64,000 nt of DNA from Heliophilum fasciatum (GCF_004341395.1 NZ_SLXT01000002.1:1-64000); one strand, 5' to 3'. Positions 8,359 to 16,996 are shown, counted from the stretch's first letter. Notes: generated by a model not told the origin, from the sequence alone. Numbers and translations are program-made.

Positions 8359-9453
8359 TTAGTTCCCGAAGGAAATGCCGACCGCCTTTGCCGTACGCAC
8401 CAGTTGATCTTCCGGATCGACCTTCTTCGATGTGCCGATCGCTTCGGTAAGCGGTACCGGTAGGATAAAGGGCGTCCGCAACGCCACCATATGACCGTAA
8501 TGACCGCTCATGATCGCATCGACAGCGGCCACGCCATAGCGCGTGCTCAACACCCGGTCGTACACCGTCGGCGAACCGCCGCGTTGCACATGGCCGAGCA
8601 CCGTTACCCGCGTTTCCATGCCCGTCATCTCTTCCAGCTTCGCGCCAACAGCATTGCCGATACCACCCAAACGAATCGGATCATGGCTTTGCGCTACCAT
8701 CTTTTGCACAACCATCTCGCCGCCGATCTCCTTGGCCCCTTCAGCCACAACGACGATCGAGAACTTTCGCCCTTTTTGTGCCCGTGCCCGGATATGATTG
8801 GCCACTTGATCCATATCGTAGGGAATTTCCGGAATTAAAATCACGTCAGCCCCGCCGGCCACACCGGAATGCAAGGCAATCCATCCCGCATAGCGCCCCA
8901 TCACTTCTAAGATCATGATCCGGTGGTGCGACTCCGCCGTTGTATGCAGTTTATCAAGCGCCGATGTGGCCGTGGTGATCGCCGAATCAAAGCCGAACGT
9001 CACATCCGTCGCCGACAGATCATTGTCGATCGTCTTGGGCACTCCGACCACTGGCACGCCCTTCTTGTGGAAGTTATAGGCAATATTTAAGCTGCCGTCA
9101 CCACCGATCATGATCAGCGCATCAATGCCGCGCCGCTCCATGATCGCCATGCACTGCTCCGAGCGATCTTCAAAGACCAGTTGGCCGTCTTTTTCAACGG
9201 CATAACGAAAAGGGTTATCACGGTTGGTGGTGCCCAAAATCGTACCACCGCGATGAACAATACCGGCCACATCATCTTCCGTGAGCGGTTTCATAATGTC
9301 ATTGACGAGGCCATAGAAGCCGTCAGAGATACCGACAACCTCTAAATCATAACGACGAATCGCCGTCTTCACGACAGCTCGAATCACCGCATTCAGGCCC
9401 GGGCAATCCCCCCCACCGGTCAGTACACCAATTCGCTTGATGGACTTTTTCAT
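8359..9453 (-). CDS. pfkA: 6-phosphofructokinase
   Basis: This 364-residue enzyme phosphorylates fructose 6-phosphate to the 1,6-bisphosphate, the committed step of glycolysis. Visible motifs are the nucleotide-binding GVLTGGGDCPGLNAVI, GGDGS (117-121), the catalytic PKTIDND (139-145) and MGRYAGW. The combination of a glycine in GGDGS (typical of ATP use) with lysine in PKTIDND (typical of PPi enzymes and the mixed-substrate clade) places it in the mixed PFK group, where ATP is the usual donor. Family knowledge supports this; I cannot test the donor here. An AAGGAG site precedes the ATG. It follows trmL by 48 bp and precedes the phosphorylase gene, so it is probably in one operon. Confidence 0.93.
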   Translation of the reverse strand: MKKSIKRIGVLTGGGDCPGLNAVIRAVVKTAIRRYDLEVVGISDGFYGLVNDIMKPLTEDDVAGIVHRGGTILGTTNRDNPFRYAVEKDGQLVFEDRSEQCMAIMERRGIDALIMIGGDGSLNIAYNFHKKGVPVVGVPKTIDNDLSATDVTFGFDSAITTATSALDKLHTTAESHHRIMILEVMGRYAGWIALHSGVAGGADVILIPEIPYDMDQVANHIRARAQKGRKFSIVVVAEGAKEIGGEMVVQKMVAQSHDPIRLGGIGNAVGAKLEEMTGMETRVTVLGHVQRGGSPTVYDRVLSTRYGVAAVDAIMSGHYGHMVALRTPFILPVPLTEAIGTSKKVDPEDQLVRTAKAVGISFGN

Positions 9454-9501
9454 CTTGCCAAAACTCCTTTTTTATCTTTCTCTTGCTATCGGGCCTGCGG
9501 T

Positions 9502-9969
9502 TCAGACCAGATGCAGGTAACCTGTTTGGCGCAAGGCCTCAAAGACCACGACGGCCACCGCATTGGAAAGATTCAGCGATCGCGCTTCCTTGCGCAAGGG
9601 AATACGTACCACCTGATCGGGCCATTGCTCCAATAAGGAATCCGGCAAGCCCTTCGTTTCCTTGCCAAAGACCAGATAATCTCCCGGTTGATAGGCTACT
9701 TCATGGTAGGACCGCGTACCTTTGGTGCTCAGGAAAAACTTTCGCCCCTCCGGGCAGCTTTGCTGAAAATCATCCCAGCCCTCATGGTAGCGCACATCGA
9801 CCAAGTGCCAGTAGTCCAGTCCCGCCCGTTTTAAGTAGCGATCATCCACGGAAAATCCCAGCGGTTTGATCAGATGGAGAACACATCCGGTGCCGGCGCA
9901 AAGGCGCGCCACATTGCCCGTGTTGGGTGGGATCTCCGGTTCTACTAACACGATATGAAAATTATGCAT
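9502..9969 (-). CDS. trmL: tRNA (cytidine(34)-2'-O)-methyltransferase
   Basis: This is a 155-residue SPOUT-class methyltransferase that 2'-O-methylates the wobble nucleotide of tRNA-Leu isoacceptors. Key features are the N-terminal VLVEPEIPPNTGNVARLCA, the LIKPLGF motif, and the C-terminal knot motifs LVFGKETKGLP and IPLRKEARSLNLSNAVAVV, which form the SAM site. The length matches the family. It is the first gene of the minus-strand run leading to pfkA and the phosphorylase; nothing in the sequence links the functions beyond co-transcription. Confidence 0.92.
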   Translation of the reverse strand: MHNFHIVLVEPEIPPNTGNVARLCAGTGCVLHLIKPLGFSVDDRYLKRAGLDYWHLVDVRYHEGWDDFQQSCPEGRKFFLSTKGTRSYHEVAYQPGDYLVFGKETKGLPDSLLEQWPDQVVRIPLRKEARSLNLSNAVAVVVFEALRQTGYLHLV

Positions 9970-10042
9970 CTTGCCATAGCCCCTATGTTATTAAAATGTC
10001 CTCTATTTATTCTGCTCATCATCACCAAAATCCTTCCCCTTT

Positions 10043-10050
10043 TGTATACA
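10043..10050. promoter_or_regulatory. Palindromic TGTATACA, possible operator upstream of aconitase
   Basis: A perfect 8-bp palindrome in TTTTGTATACATG lies 22 bp before the -35 element of the aconitase promoter. TGTATACA-like palindromes are used by some GntR-family repressors; whether it has a function here is inference. Confidence 0.25.
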
Positions 10051-10071
10051 TGCGGTTACAGGAATCAACAA

Positions 10072-10100
10072 TTGACGCTTTCCGCTATTTTTGTTACATT
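10072..10100 (+). promoter_or_regulatory. Sigma-A-type promoter of the aconitase gene
   Basis: TTGACG (10072-10077) and TACATT (10095-10100) are separated by exactly 17 bp, and the GTG start codon with its AGGAGG site follows 32 bp later. Confidence 0.7.
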
Positions 10101-10131
10101 GAAGGGGTGATTACAACAAGGAGGGGTACCC

Positions 10132-12060
10132 GTGGGGAAAAATCTTGTTCAGAAAATTCTTAATGCTCACTTACTTGAAGGCGAACTCATCGCCGGCCAG
10201 GAGATCGCTATTCGCATCGATCAAACCTTGACCCAAGACGCCACCGGCACAATGGCCTACTTACAATTCGAGGCTATGGGCGTTCCTCGTGTCAAAACGG
10301 AGCTCTCCATCTCTTACGTTGACCACAACACCTTGCAAAGCGGCTTTGAAAATGCTGACGACCATCGCTTCTTGCAAAGCGTTGCTTCCAAGCACGGTAT
10401 CTATTTTTCCCGCCCCGGCAACGGCATTTGTCACCAAGTCCATCTGGAACGCTTCGGTGTTCCCGGCAAAACCTTGCTTGGTTCGGACTCTCATACACCG
10501 ACCGGCGGCGGTATCGGCATGATCGCCATTGGTGCCGGTGGCCTCGACGTGGCTGTGGCCATGGGCGGCGGTCCGTTCTACTTAACTTGCCCGAAAGTGG
10601 TCGGCGTCAATCTGACCGGTAAGCTTTCGCCTTGGGTATCGGCCAAAGACGTCATCCTGGAAGTGCTGCGCCGCATGACCGTCAAAGGCGGCGTTGGCAA
10701 AATTGTCGAATACTGCGGCCCTGGCGTCGCTTCCCTGTCGGTACCGGAACGCGCCACCATCACCAACATGGGTGCTGAACTCGGTGCCACCACGTCGGTC
10801 TTCCCGTCCGATGCAGTGACTCGCGAGTTCCTGACGGCGCAAGACCGCGCTGACGTTTGGGTGGAACTCGGCCCCGATGCTGACGCCACCTATGACGAAG
10901 TGATCAACATCGATCTGTCCGCATTGGAACCGGCCGTCGCTTGCCCGCACATGCCCGATGCGATCAAAACGGTGCGCGAAGTGGGCCCCATCGCCGTTCA
11001 ACAAGTACTTATCGGTTCCTGCACCAACTCTTCCTACGCCGATCTGATGAAGGTAGCCGCTATGGTCAAAGGCAAAACAGTTCATCCTTCCGTCAGCTTT
11101 GGCATTGCCCCCGGCAGTCGCCAGGTTTTTGAAATGCTCGCCCGCAATGGCGCCCTTGCCGACCTGATCGCCGCCGGTGCCCGGATCCTCGAATCGGCTT
11201 GCGGCCCTTGCATCGGTATGGGACAATCGCCCAGCTCCGGCGCTGTCTCGGTCCGGACCTTCAACCGCAACTTTGAAGGCCGCAGCGGCACCAAAGATGC
11301 GCAAGTCTATTTGGCTAGCCCCGAAGTTGCTGCCGCAACGGCACTGACTGGTGTCTTAACAGACCCCCGTGACCTCGGCGCTCCCATCGAGATCGCCATG
11401 CCCGAGAAATTCCTCATCGACGATCGTTTGGTCCTGGCGCCGTCGGACAACCCGGAAGATGTGGAAGTCCTGCGCGGACCAAACATCCAGCCGCTGCCGA
11501 TCAACACGGCTCTGCCAGGGTCGCTCACCGCGGAAGTGATCTTGCATGTTGGCGACAACATCACCACCGACCATATTATGCCGGCCGGTGCTAAGATCCT
11601 GCCCCTCCGTTCTAACATCCCGGCCATCTCGCAGCACGTCTTTGCCGGCGTCGACGCTACCTTCCCGGACCGCGCCAAAAAAGCCGGTTGCGGCGTCATC
11701 GTGGGCGGTCAAAACTACGGTCAAGGCTCGTCGCGGGAGCATGCGGCATTGGCACCGATGTACCTCGGTATCAAAGCCGTCATTACCCGTTCCTTCGCTC
11801 GGATTCACCGCGCTAACTTGATCAACTTTGGCATCCTCCCCTTGACCTTTGCCAGCGATGCGGACGCTGCAAAAGTCAAACAAGGCGATGTGCTGACTTT
11901 TGCCGACTTGGGCGACCAATTAGGACAAGCGGAAACACTGACGGTGAAAAACGAAACAACCGGCGAAACCTTCACAGTTCGCCCTGACCTGACGGAACGC
12001 CAAGTGGCGATCATCAAAGCCGGCGGTCTGCTCAACTTCACCAAGCAAAACGCACAGTAA
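10132..12060 (+). CDS. acn: Aconitate hydratase
   Basis: This is a 642-residue enzyme that interconverts citrate and isocitrate through a [4Fe-4S] cluster. The cluster-binding cysteines are seen in IGSCTNSSY and ACGPCIGMGQSP, and the C-terminal swivel domain has GQNYGQGSSREHAAL followed by ITRSFARIHRANLINFG. The compact length is that of the mitochondrial-like/clostridial aconitases, about 250 residues shorter than AcnA/IRP1 types. The start is GTG, seven bases after AAGGAGG. It is monocistronic, with a promoter at 10072 and a terminator at 12099. No citrate synthase or isocitrate dehydrogenase gene lies next to it in the window. It probably feeds 2-oxoglutarate/glutamate synthesis. Confidence 0.95.
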   Translation: MGKNLVQKILNAHLLEGELIAGQEIAIRIDQTLTQDATGTMAYLQFEAMGVPRVKTELSISYVDHNTLQSGFENADDHRFLQSVASKHGIYFSRPGNGICHQVHLERFGVPGKTLLGSDSHTPTGGGIGMIAIGAGGLDVAVAMGGGPFYLTCPKVVGVNLTGKLSPWVSAKDVILEVLRRMTVKGGVGKIVEYCGPGVASLSVPERATITNMGAELGATTSVFPSDAVTREFLTAQDRADVWVELGPDADATYDEVINIDLSALEPAVACPHMPDAIKTVREVGPIAVQQVLIGSCTNSSYADLMKVAAMVKGKTVHPSVSFGIAPGSRQVFEMLARNGALADLIAAGARILESACGPCIGMGQSPSSGAVSVRTFNRNFEGRSGTKDAQVYLASPEVAAATALTGVLTDPRDLGAPIEIAMPEKFLIDDRLVLAPSDNPEDVEVLRGPNIQPLPINTALPGSLTAEVILHVGDNITTDHIMPAGAKILPLRSNIPAISQHVFAGVDATFPDRAKKAGCGVIVGGQNYGQGSSREHAALAPMYLGIKAVITRSFARIHRANLINFGILPLTFASDADAAKVKQGDVLTFADLGDQLGQAETLTVKNETTGETFTVRPDLTERQVAIIKAGGLLNFTKQNAQ

Positions 12061-12098
12061 ACTCCGTCTTTGCCATTTCAAGCTTTTATAGCAATAAT

Positions 12099-12145
12099 AA
12101 AAGTAGCTATGATCGGTGAGTTCACCGCATCATGGCTACTTTTTT
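12099..12145 (+). terminator. Terminator of the aconitase gene
   Basis: A long hairpin: arms AAAAGTAGC and GCTACTTTT enclose a second pairing (ATGAT / ATCAT and CGGTGA / TCACCG), followed by TTTTTT on the plus strand. Confidence 0.85.
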
Positions 12146-12157
12146 ATCTTTATAATG

Positions 12158-12937
12158 TTAGGCAGCTTTAATTTTTCGAATATTTGCTTCGCTGTGTCGT
12201 TTTGACCATAAGATATAGTCAGAGTTTTTAGCTGCAAGAGCATCTAAATACTCGGTTTTGATTTCCTTCTCCTCATCATTGATAATGGCTAAGCTATAAA
12301 GTGTTTTCTGAGTAATACGTTGCCTAGTCTCTTTGATATCATCCCAACTAAAAAGAAATTTCGACAGATTCGTCTTGTTTATCGAATTAAATGTGTTAAT
12401 AACAATCTCCTTTTCCTTTCGGGCAATTTGAAAGTCAAAAGTGAATTCTAATCCTGTACTGCCCTTGGAAATAAATTGCGGGGTATAGATTATATCTTGT
12501 TCATCCAGAAAACCTCTTACATCTTCTTTAAACACCGAAAACACATTTTGTCTGGCAAGCATATACATATCCGATATTTCCATGATCGCCGAAAGTAGAT
12601 TATGCTTTTTTTGCGGAAAATCCTTCAAAGTAGACTGCGTAATTAATTCTCCGTTATTATCAATGCTAACCCCATAGTTCAACAGTATTTTGTCGATGAC
12701 TTCTTTTCTTTTTTGCGATCTACTTGATGACACCCCCATCATTTCTAAATCATTCAACGTCTTTCCGTCATCAGATAGAATAATAATCCCATTGTTCTCC
12801 TTACAATATATTTCTATCGCATCATTAAATAATCCTAAAAAAGGTGTGCTTATGATTATCCATCCTGTTCCTTGCATTATCCTTGTTTGAGCTTTTAAGA
12901 ATTTATAATATTCATTAATAGCAGTATCAATCCACAT
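12158..12937 (-). CDS. DUF1828/DUF1829 domain protein
   Basis: This is a 259-residue cytoplasmic protein of unknown function. The N-terminal half (INEYYKFL ... IEIYCKENNGIIILSDDGKTLNDLEMMG) matches the DUF1828 pattern. The C-terminal half (FSVFKEDVRGFLDE ... FDFQIARKEKEIVINTFNSIN) matches DUF1829. Start at ATG 12937 is preferred over an in-frame ATG at 13000, since MWIDTAINEYY is the usual family N-terminus and AGAGG lies upstream. The ATG overlaps the stop of the gene before it (TAATG), a sign of translational coupling. The codon use is much more AT-rich than in the flanking acn and glgA genes, suggesting transfer. These proteins occur in phages and accessory islands; the role is not established. 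Confidence 0.7.
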   Translation of the reverse strand: MWIDTAINEYYKFLKAQTRIMQGTGWIIISTPFLGLFNDAIEIYCKENNGIIILSDDGKTLNDLEMMGVSSSRSQKRKEVIDKILLNYGVSIDNNGELITQSTLKDFPQKKHNLLSAIMEISDMYMLARQNVFSVFKEDVRGFLDEQDIIYTPQFISKGSTGLEFTFDFQIARKEKEIVINTFNSINKTNLSKFLFSWDDIKETRQRITQKTLYSLAIINDEEKEIKTEYLDALAAKNSDYILWSKRHSEANIRKIKAA

Positions 12938-13461
12938 TATAAAAACAACCTCTTTTCTATGTCCAACTCCGTGTTCAGTCTGATTCTTTTCCCAAAACAC
13001 AGTATAGCCTGCTGAAATGATGTAAAGTCATCGATCGTTTTAACCGGAAACACATCTACCGCGAGGGGTACTGCCCATGATAGCGTTTTGTATCCTTGAA
13101 CATGATAATGTATATGATGGTCCTCAAAATCAAAAAACTTACTGGCGTAGGGTTGGATAAAAAGAGGAACGTGAGGAGTAATAACATCCGGGTTTTTATG
13201 GCATCCGTTAAAATCAATCCGCAAAAGGCCGACCTTTGTATTATCTTCTTGAAAATGCAATGTTATTTTTATATTATATTTAGCACTTTGTTGAACGGTA
13301 AACAAAAACATATGTTCCCCGTCATCAGAAATCGCATTTAATCGCAAGTTAACCGCGGCACTATTCGTTGGAATTTTCATGTTCTCAATTTTTTCGTCAT
13401 TTAAAACGATGAATTTTGGTGTTTCCAACAGTTTTTCTGCTTCTTCATTCGTCATGTCCAT
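12937..13461 (-). CDS. Hypothetical protein, DUF6978-like, partner of DUF1828 protein
   Basis: This is a 174-residue soluble protein. The core has a beta-rich, acidic/histidine pattern (LRIDFNGCHKN, FFDFEDHHIHYHV) that resembles the DUF6978 family as I remember it; this is from memory and only moderately sure. The first 20 residues are helical and acidic. A GGGG-type ribosome-binding site precedes the ATG. It is the first gene of a two-gene AT-rich operon and overlaps the DUF1828 gene by one base. The pair resembles a mobile two-component module such as a toxin-antitoxin or defence pair, but no catalytic residues are evident to support either. Confidence 0.55.
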   Translation of the reverse strand: MDMTNEEAEKLLETPKFIVLNDEKIENMKIPTNSAAVNLRLNAISDDGEHMFLFTVQQSAKYNIKITLHFQEDNTKVGLLRIDFNGCHKNPDVITPHVPLFIQPYASKFFDFEDHHIHYHVQGYKTLSWAVPLAVDVFPVKTIDDFTSFQQAILCFGKRIRLNTELDIEKRLFL

Positions 13462-13526
13462 GTTTATTCCCCCCAGACATAACCTACTCTTTCCTCCATT
13501 CTAATCCATCTGGATAGACTTGCAAG

Positions 13527-13582
13527 AAAAAAAAGAGGTCAAAGTAACCGGCAATATCACCGGCTGCTTCGACCTCTTTTTA
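13527..13582. terminator. Bidirectional terminator between DUF503 and the DUF6978/DUF1828 operon
   Basis: Outer arms AAAAGAGGTC (13531-13540) and GACCTCTTTT (13571-13580) enclose a CCGG / CCGG inner stem. There are poly-A and poly-T runs on both sides, so it can work in both directions; on the minus strand it ends the DUF503 transcript. Confidence 0.85.
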
Positions 13583-13596
13583 ATTCCATTTGACGA

Positions 13597-13878
13597 TCAA
13601 TAAACCTCCCGCTCCACCGCCACGATCTCCACATCGTCGACGCCTTCCATCTGGCGGAGTGCCGCATCCATTACCTGCCCGATAAAGGCATGATCATTGC
13701 CGACCACAGCAAAGCCGACCACGGACGCTTGCCATAGGTCATGCTTGTCCACTTCAGCGATCGATATATTGAACTTGTTTTTCAAGCGCTCAACCACACT
13801 TTTTAATACGCGTCGTTTTCCTTTCAAGGAGTCCACGCCAAACAAATGTAGTGTCACTTCACAATACCCGACGGCCAT
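13597..13878 (-). CDS. DUF503 / YlxP-family protein
   Basis: This is a 93-residue protein of the DUF503 (YlxP-like) family: GYCEVTLHLFGVDSLKGKRRVLKSVVERLKNKFNISIAEV is the hallmark, with VEIVAVEREV at the end. In Bacillus the homologue lies in the nusA-infB-rbfA region and is linked to ribosome or RNA processes, but the precise function is not known. Here it is uncoupled from that locus and follows the PRC-barrel gene. AGGAGG precedes the ATG. Confidence 0.88.
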   Translation of the reverse strand: MAVGYCEVTLHLFGVDSLKGKRRVLKSVVERLKNKFNISIAEVDKHDLWQASVVGFAVVGNDHAFIGQVMDAALRQMEGVDDVEIVAVEREVY

Positions 13879-13935
13879 GGGACCCCTCCTGTGCGATCAC
13901 CATCGCTCTGTTCGCCGCTCAACCAGCGCTAGATT

Positions 13936-15477
13936 TTACGCATCTTGTACATTCATGATCAGTTCCAGATAACGGCCTGCTTGTTTGACCTTATCAATGA
14001 TCAACGGCGTAACAATAGCACCTTTTTCAACGATCACTTGCCCTAAGTTCGTTTCAATGCGCTTGGTCACACGCTTGCCTAAGTAATGCTGATACTGTAA
14101 AGGGCCAAAAAGCTTTTCGTTCTCCTGAGGCGTCGATGCTGTTGGCGAACCTGCCGTCACTGGTAATCCGCTGTTCCTTGATGGAGGTTCTGCGTTAAGG
14201 GTATTTACGCCCCCGCCTAACGCAACTTCAGCCATGTCCGAAGCCGATTCATTTTGTCCAGCCAGAATATTGAGTGTCCTTCCCGCATCGGTCGCCCCGG
14301 AAGCGGTTACCGGCCCCTGACTTGGCGCGAGCAATTCCGTCCAAGGAACAAACTCTGTAGCCGCCCGGGATGATTGCTGCTGCTCATTTCCTTGAGGATA
14401 CTGCGGTTGCGTCTCTCGCGCTGCTGGATACTGCGGCTGCGCTTCCCGCGTCGGCGGATACTGGGGTTGCGTCTCCCGTGCCGGCGGATACTGCGGTTGC
14501 GTCTCCCGTGCCGGCGGATACTGTGGTTGCGCTTCCCGTGCCGGCGGATACTGTGGCTGCGCTTCCCGTGCCGGCGGATACTGCGGCTGCGCTTCCCGCG
14601 CCGGTGGGAACTGTGGCTGCACTTCCCGCGCCGGTGGGAACTGCGGCTGCACTTCCCGCGCCGGTGGGAACTGTGGCTGCGCTTCCCGCGCCGGTGGGAA
14701 CTGTGGCTGCGCTTCCCGCGCCGGTGGATACTGCGGCTGCGCTTCCCGTGCCGGCGGGTACTGAGGCTGCGCTTCCCGCGCTGGCGGAAATTGTGGTTGC
14801 GTCTCCCGTGCCGGTGGATACTGCGGTTGAACTTCCCGTGTCACCGGAAAAGATGTAGGGTACTCCCTTACCGGAGGAAAGGCAGGCTGATTCTCTCTTG
14901 CTGGGGGAAAGAGCGATGGCTTAGCGTGCATAGCAACGGATGGCTGTGGGTTATCCATCACCTGCGCAAGCGCTGCTGAGGCAGGCCAAACCGATGGCGT
15001 TTCCACCACCAGAACTTCCCGACCAAAGGTCACAATGGCTGATGCCGGAATGTGATACCCCTCCTGGTCCCCTGCAGCCGGCTCCAAGACCGTCTCCGTA
15101 ATGCGGCCACTGCCGAGGTCAACAAAAAAAGAAGCCACACGGCCGATCAAGCGTCCGTCGCGGGTTAGCACCTTCGTCCCGCGCACCTGCACGGGACGCG
15201 TGACCAGCGCTTGTGCCGCCGGTACATCGGCCAACCACTGCAGCACTTCACCGGATTCGATCAATACCGCATATTCACCAACACTGAGGATTTGATCAAA
15301 GGGTAGTACCAAGGCACCTCGATACCATTCTTCATTTTCGAGCAACAAATACACCACCGAGCCAACGCGCGGATCAATGACAATGCCTCGAACATGGCCC
15401 ATTTCACAGCCATCGTTAACCGCGATGACCATTCGTCCCAGAAACGCTTCATCAGCAAACGTTTCTACCCCCTGCAT
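13936..15477 (-). CDS. PRC-barrel protein with 17 ten-residue Pro/Gln-rich repeats
   Basis: This protein has about 513 residues. I choose ATG 15477 because GGAGGGGG lies eight bases upstream; the longer reading from 15579 would overlap the end of glgA. Residues about 1-165 form two PRC-barrel units (FLGRMVIAVNDGCEMGHVRGIVIDP and VLTRDGRLIGRVASFFVDL), a small beta fold found in RNA-processing and photosynthetic proteins and in Firmicute proteins like YrrD. Then come 17 repeats of the form [FY]PPARE[AVT]QPQ, a partial 18th, a linker, and a conserved-looking 60-residue tail (YLGKRVTKRIETNLGQVIVE and onward). The repeats probably act as an extended spacer. It lies 52 bp after glgA on the same strand. 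Confidence 0.72.
   Translation of the reverse strand: MQGVETFADEAFLGRMVIAVNDGCEMGHVRGIVIDPRVGSVVYLLLENEEWYRGALVLPFDQILSVGEYAVLIESGEVLQWLADVPAAQALVTRPVQVRGTKVLTRDGRLIGRVASFFVDLGSGRITETVLEPAAGDQEGYHIPASAIVTFGREVLVVETPSVWPASAALAQVMDNPQPSVAMHAKPSLFPPARENQPAFPPVREYPTSFPVTREVQPQYPPARETQPQFPPAREAQPQYPPAREAQPQYPPAREAQPQFPPAREAQPQFPPAREVQPQFPPAREVQPQFPPAREAQPQYPPAREAQPQYPPAREAQPQYPPARETQPQYPPARETQPQYPPTREAQPQYPAARETQPQYPQGNEQQQSSRAATEFVPWTELLAPSQGPVTASGATDAGRTLNILAGQNESASDMAEVALGGGVNTLNAEPPSRNSGLPVTAGSPTASTPQENEKLFGPLQYQHYLGKRVTKRIETNLGQVIVEKGAIVTPLIIDKVKQAGRYLELIMNVQDA
14374..14910 (-). repeat. Tandem 30-bp repeats encoding a [FY]PPARExQPQ decapeptide
   Basis: There are seventeen in-frame copies of a 30-bp unit (14401-14910) plus a degenerate partial copy (14374-14400). 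The central copies are nearly identical at DNA level, with differences clustered at third positions and in the A/V/T codon. The outer copies are more divergent, the pattern expected from unequal crossing over or slippage. Confidence 0.95.
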
Positions 15478-15529
15478 GATCGAATCCCCCTCCATGCCCC
15501 TATGCTCTCCCTGCTCTCCATTTTCAGTA

Positions 15530-16996
15530 CTATTTGTCATAGCCATATTTCTTGGCGATTTTATCATATAGTTCGACATATTCCCGCGCCGAACGATCCC
15601 AAGAAAAATTCACTTGCAACGCCCGCTGCACGAGCTTCAACCAACGGGAACTATCGCGGTAACAGCGCAGTGACCGCCGCAGTGTGGATAGCAGTACCTG
15701 CGCTTCGTATGCTTCAAAAACAAACCCCGTCCCTTGATCGCTGTCCACATCGATATCGATCACCGTATCGGCTAACCCGCCGGTCGCCCGCACAATCGGG
15801 ATCGTACCATAACGTAACCCAATCAACTGGCCGAGCCCGCACGGTTCAAAGCGGGAAGGCATAAGAAAAAAATCACTCCCGGCATAGATCCGTTGAGCCA
15901 ATGCTGAATTAAAGCCAATGTGAGCAGCCACTTTCTGTGGATAGCGATACTCCAAGTCATGGATCCAGTTTTCATAGCGGGGATCACCTTGGCCCAGGAA
16001 TACCAGTTGCACATCATCCCGTAGCAGTTCATCGGCGATTTCCACGATCAAATCCAGCCCTTTTTGATCCACTAAGCGCGAGACTAATCCATATAGCGGC
16101 ACCGAAGCCACCGGCAAGCGCATTTCCTGCTGCAGCGCCGTTTTATTCAGCGCCTTCGGCCGAAGATTTTCCGCGGAATAATGGTGGCTGATATAGGGGT
16201 CACTGGTAGGATCGAACCGGCGCACATCGATCCCGTTAACGATCCCCGAAAAATCTTGGCTTCGCTTACGCAGTACGCCTTCCAGCCGTTCGCCATACTC
16301 GATGGTTTGCACCTCGCGGGCATAGGTCCGGCTCACCGTGTTCACATAATCGCTGAAGAGAATGCCTGCCTTTAAGAAATTCACCTGTCCGTAAAACTCC
16401 AAAGCCTCCAGTGTGAACCAAGCCGGGCTAATACCGAACTGGTGAAGGATTTCCATCCCGAAAAGCCCTTGATATTGCAAGTTATGAATCGTGAGCAGCG
16501 TACCGATATTCGCATACCGCGATTTATTCCGGAATTCCGTCTTGAGCATCAGCGGCACCAAACCCAATTGCCAATCATTGAGGTGCAAGATGTCCGGAAA
16601 AATACCGACGGCTGCGATCATCTCTAACAACGCACGGCTGAAGAATCCCCACCGGGCGCCGTCATCAGCATATCCGTAGATCCCGGGACGCTGAAAGAAC
16701 TGATAACAGTCGACAAAGTACACCGTGATTGGGCCACTTTCCGGATGAAGACGGTTTTCCATTGTGCCTTGCCGGATGATCGCCGTTTCCACGCGCTCAC
16801 CCATAATCACCGGAAAATCAGCGAGGTAGGTACCTTTTTCAATCTGCATATACCGTGGCATGACAATCCGTACATCGACGCCGAGAGCGGCCAACGCCTG
16901 TGGCAATGAACCGGCTACATCTGCTAATCCGCCTGTTTGCGCAAAAGGAACCACTTCCGTTGCTACGAATAATACTTTTTTCGGTAACGCTGTCAT
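15530..16996 (-). CDS. glgA: Glycogen synthase (ADP-glucose type)
   Basis: This is a 488-residue GT5 glycosyltransferase that elongates alpha-1,4-glucan from ADP-glucose. It shows the N-terminal KVLFVATEVVPFAQTGGLADV, the middle LTIHNLQYQG, and the C-terminal nucleotide-sugar site FFLMPSRFEPCGLGQLIGLRYGTIPIV followed by GLADTV. The canonical KxGGL motif reads QTGGL here, so the lysine that contacts the donor phosphates in the E. coli enzyme is Gln; related clostridial proteins may share this. The length is standard. An AAGGGGTG site precedes the ATG. No other glg genes are adjacent; the PRC-barrel gene follows. Confidence 0.93.
   Translation of the reverse strand: MTALPKKVLFVATEVVPFAQTGGLADVAGSLPQALAALGVDVRIVMPRYMQIEKGTYLADFPVIMGERVETAIIRQGTMENRLHPESGPITVYFVDCYQFFQRPGIYGYADDGARWGFFSRALLEMIAAVGIFPDILHLNDWQLGLVPLMLKTEFRNKSRYANIGTLLTIHNLQYQGLFGMEILHQFGISPAWFTLEALEFYGQVNFLKAGILFSDYVNTVSRTYAREVQTIEYGERLEGVLRKRSQDFSGIVNGIDVRRFDPTSDPYISHHYSAENLRPKALNKTALQQEMRLPVASVPLYGLVSRLVDQKGLDLIVEIADELLRDDVQLVFLGQGDPRYENWIHDLEYRYPQKVAAHIGFNSALAQRIYAGSDFFLMPSRFEPCGLGQLIGLRYGTIPIVRATGGLADTVIDIDVDSDQGTGFVFEAYEAQVLLSTLRRSLRCYRDSSRWLKLVQRALQVNFSWDRSAREYVELYDKIAKKYGYDK

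Noticed and set aside
14370-14979. Long open frames on the plus strand opposite the decapeptide repeats
   Set aside because: They are Leu/Arg- or Ala/Val-rich mirror readings of the 30-bp repeats with no ribosome-binding site; the minus-strand frame is the one with PRC-barrel domains.
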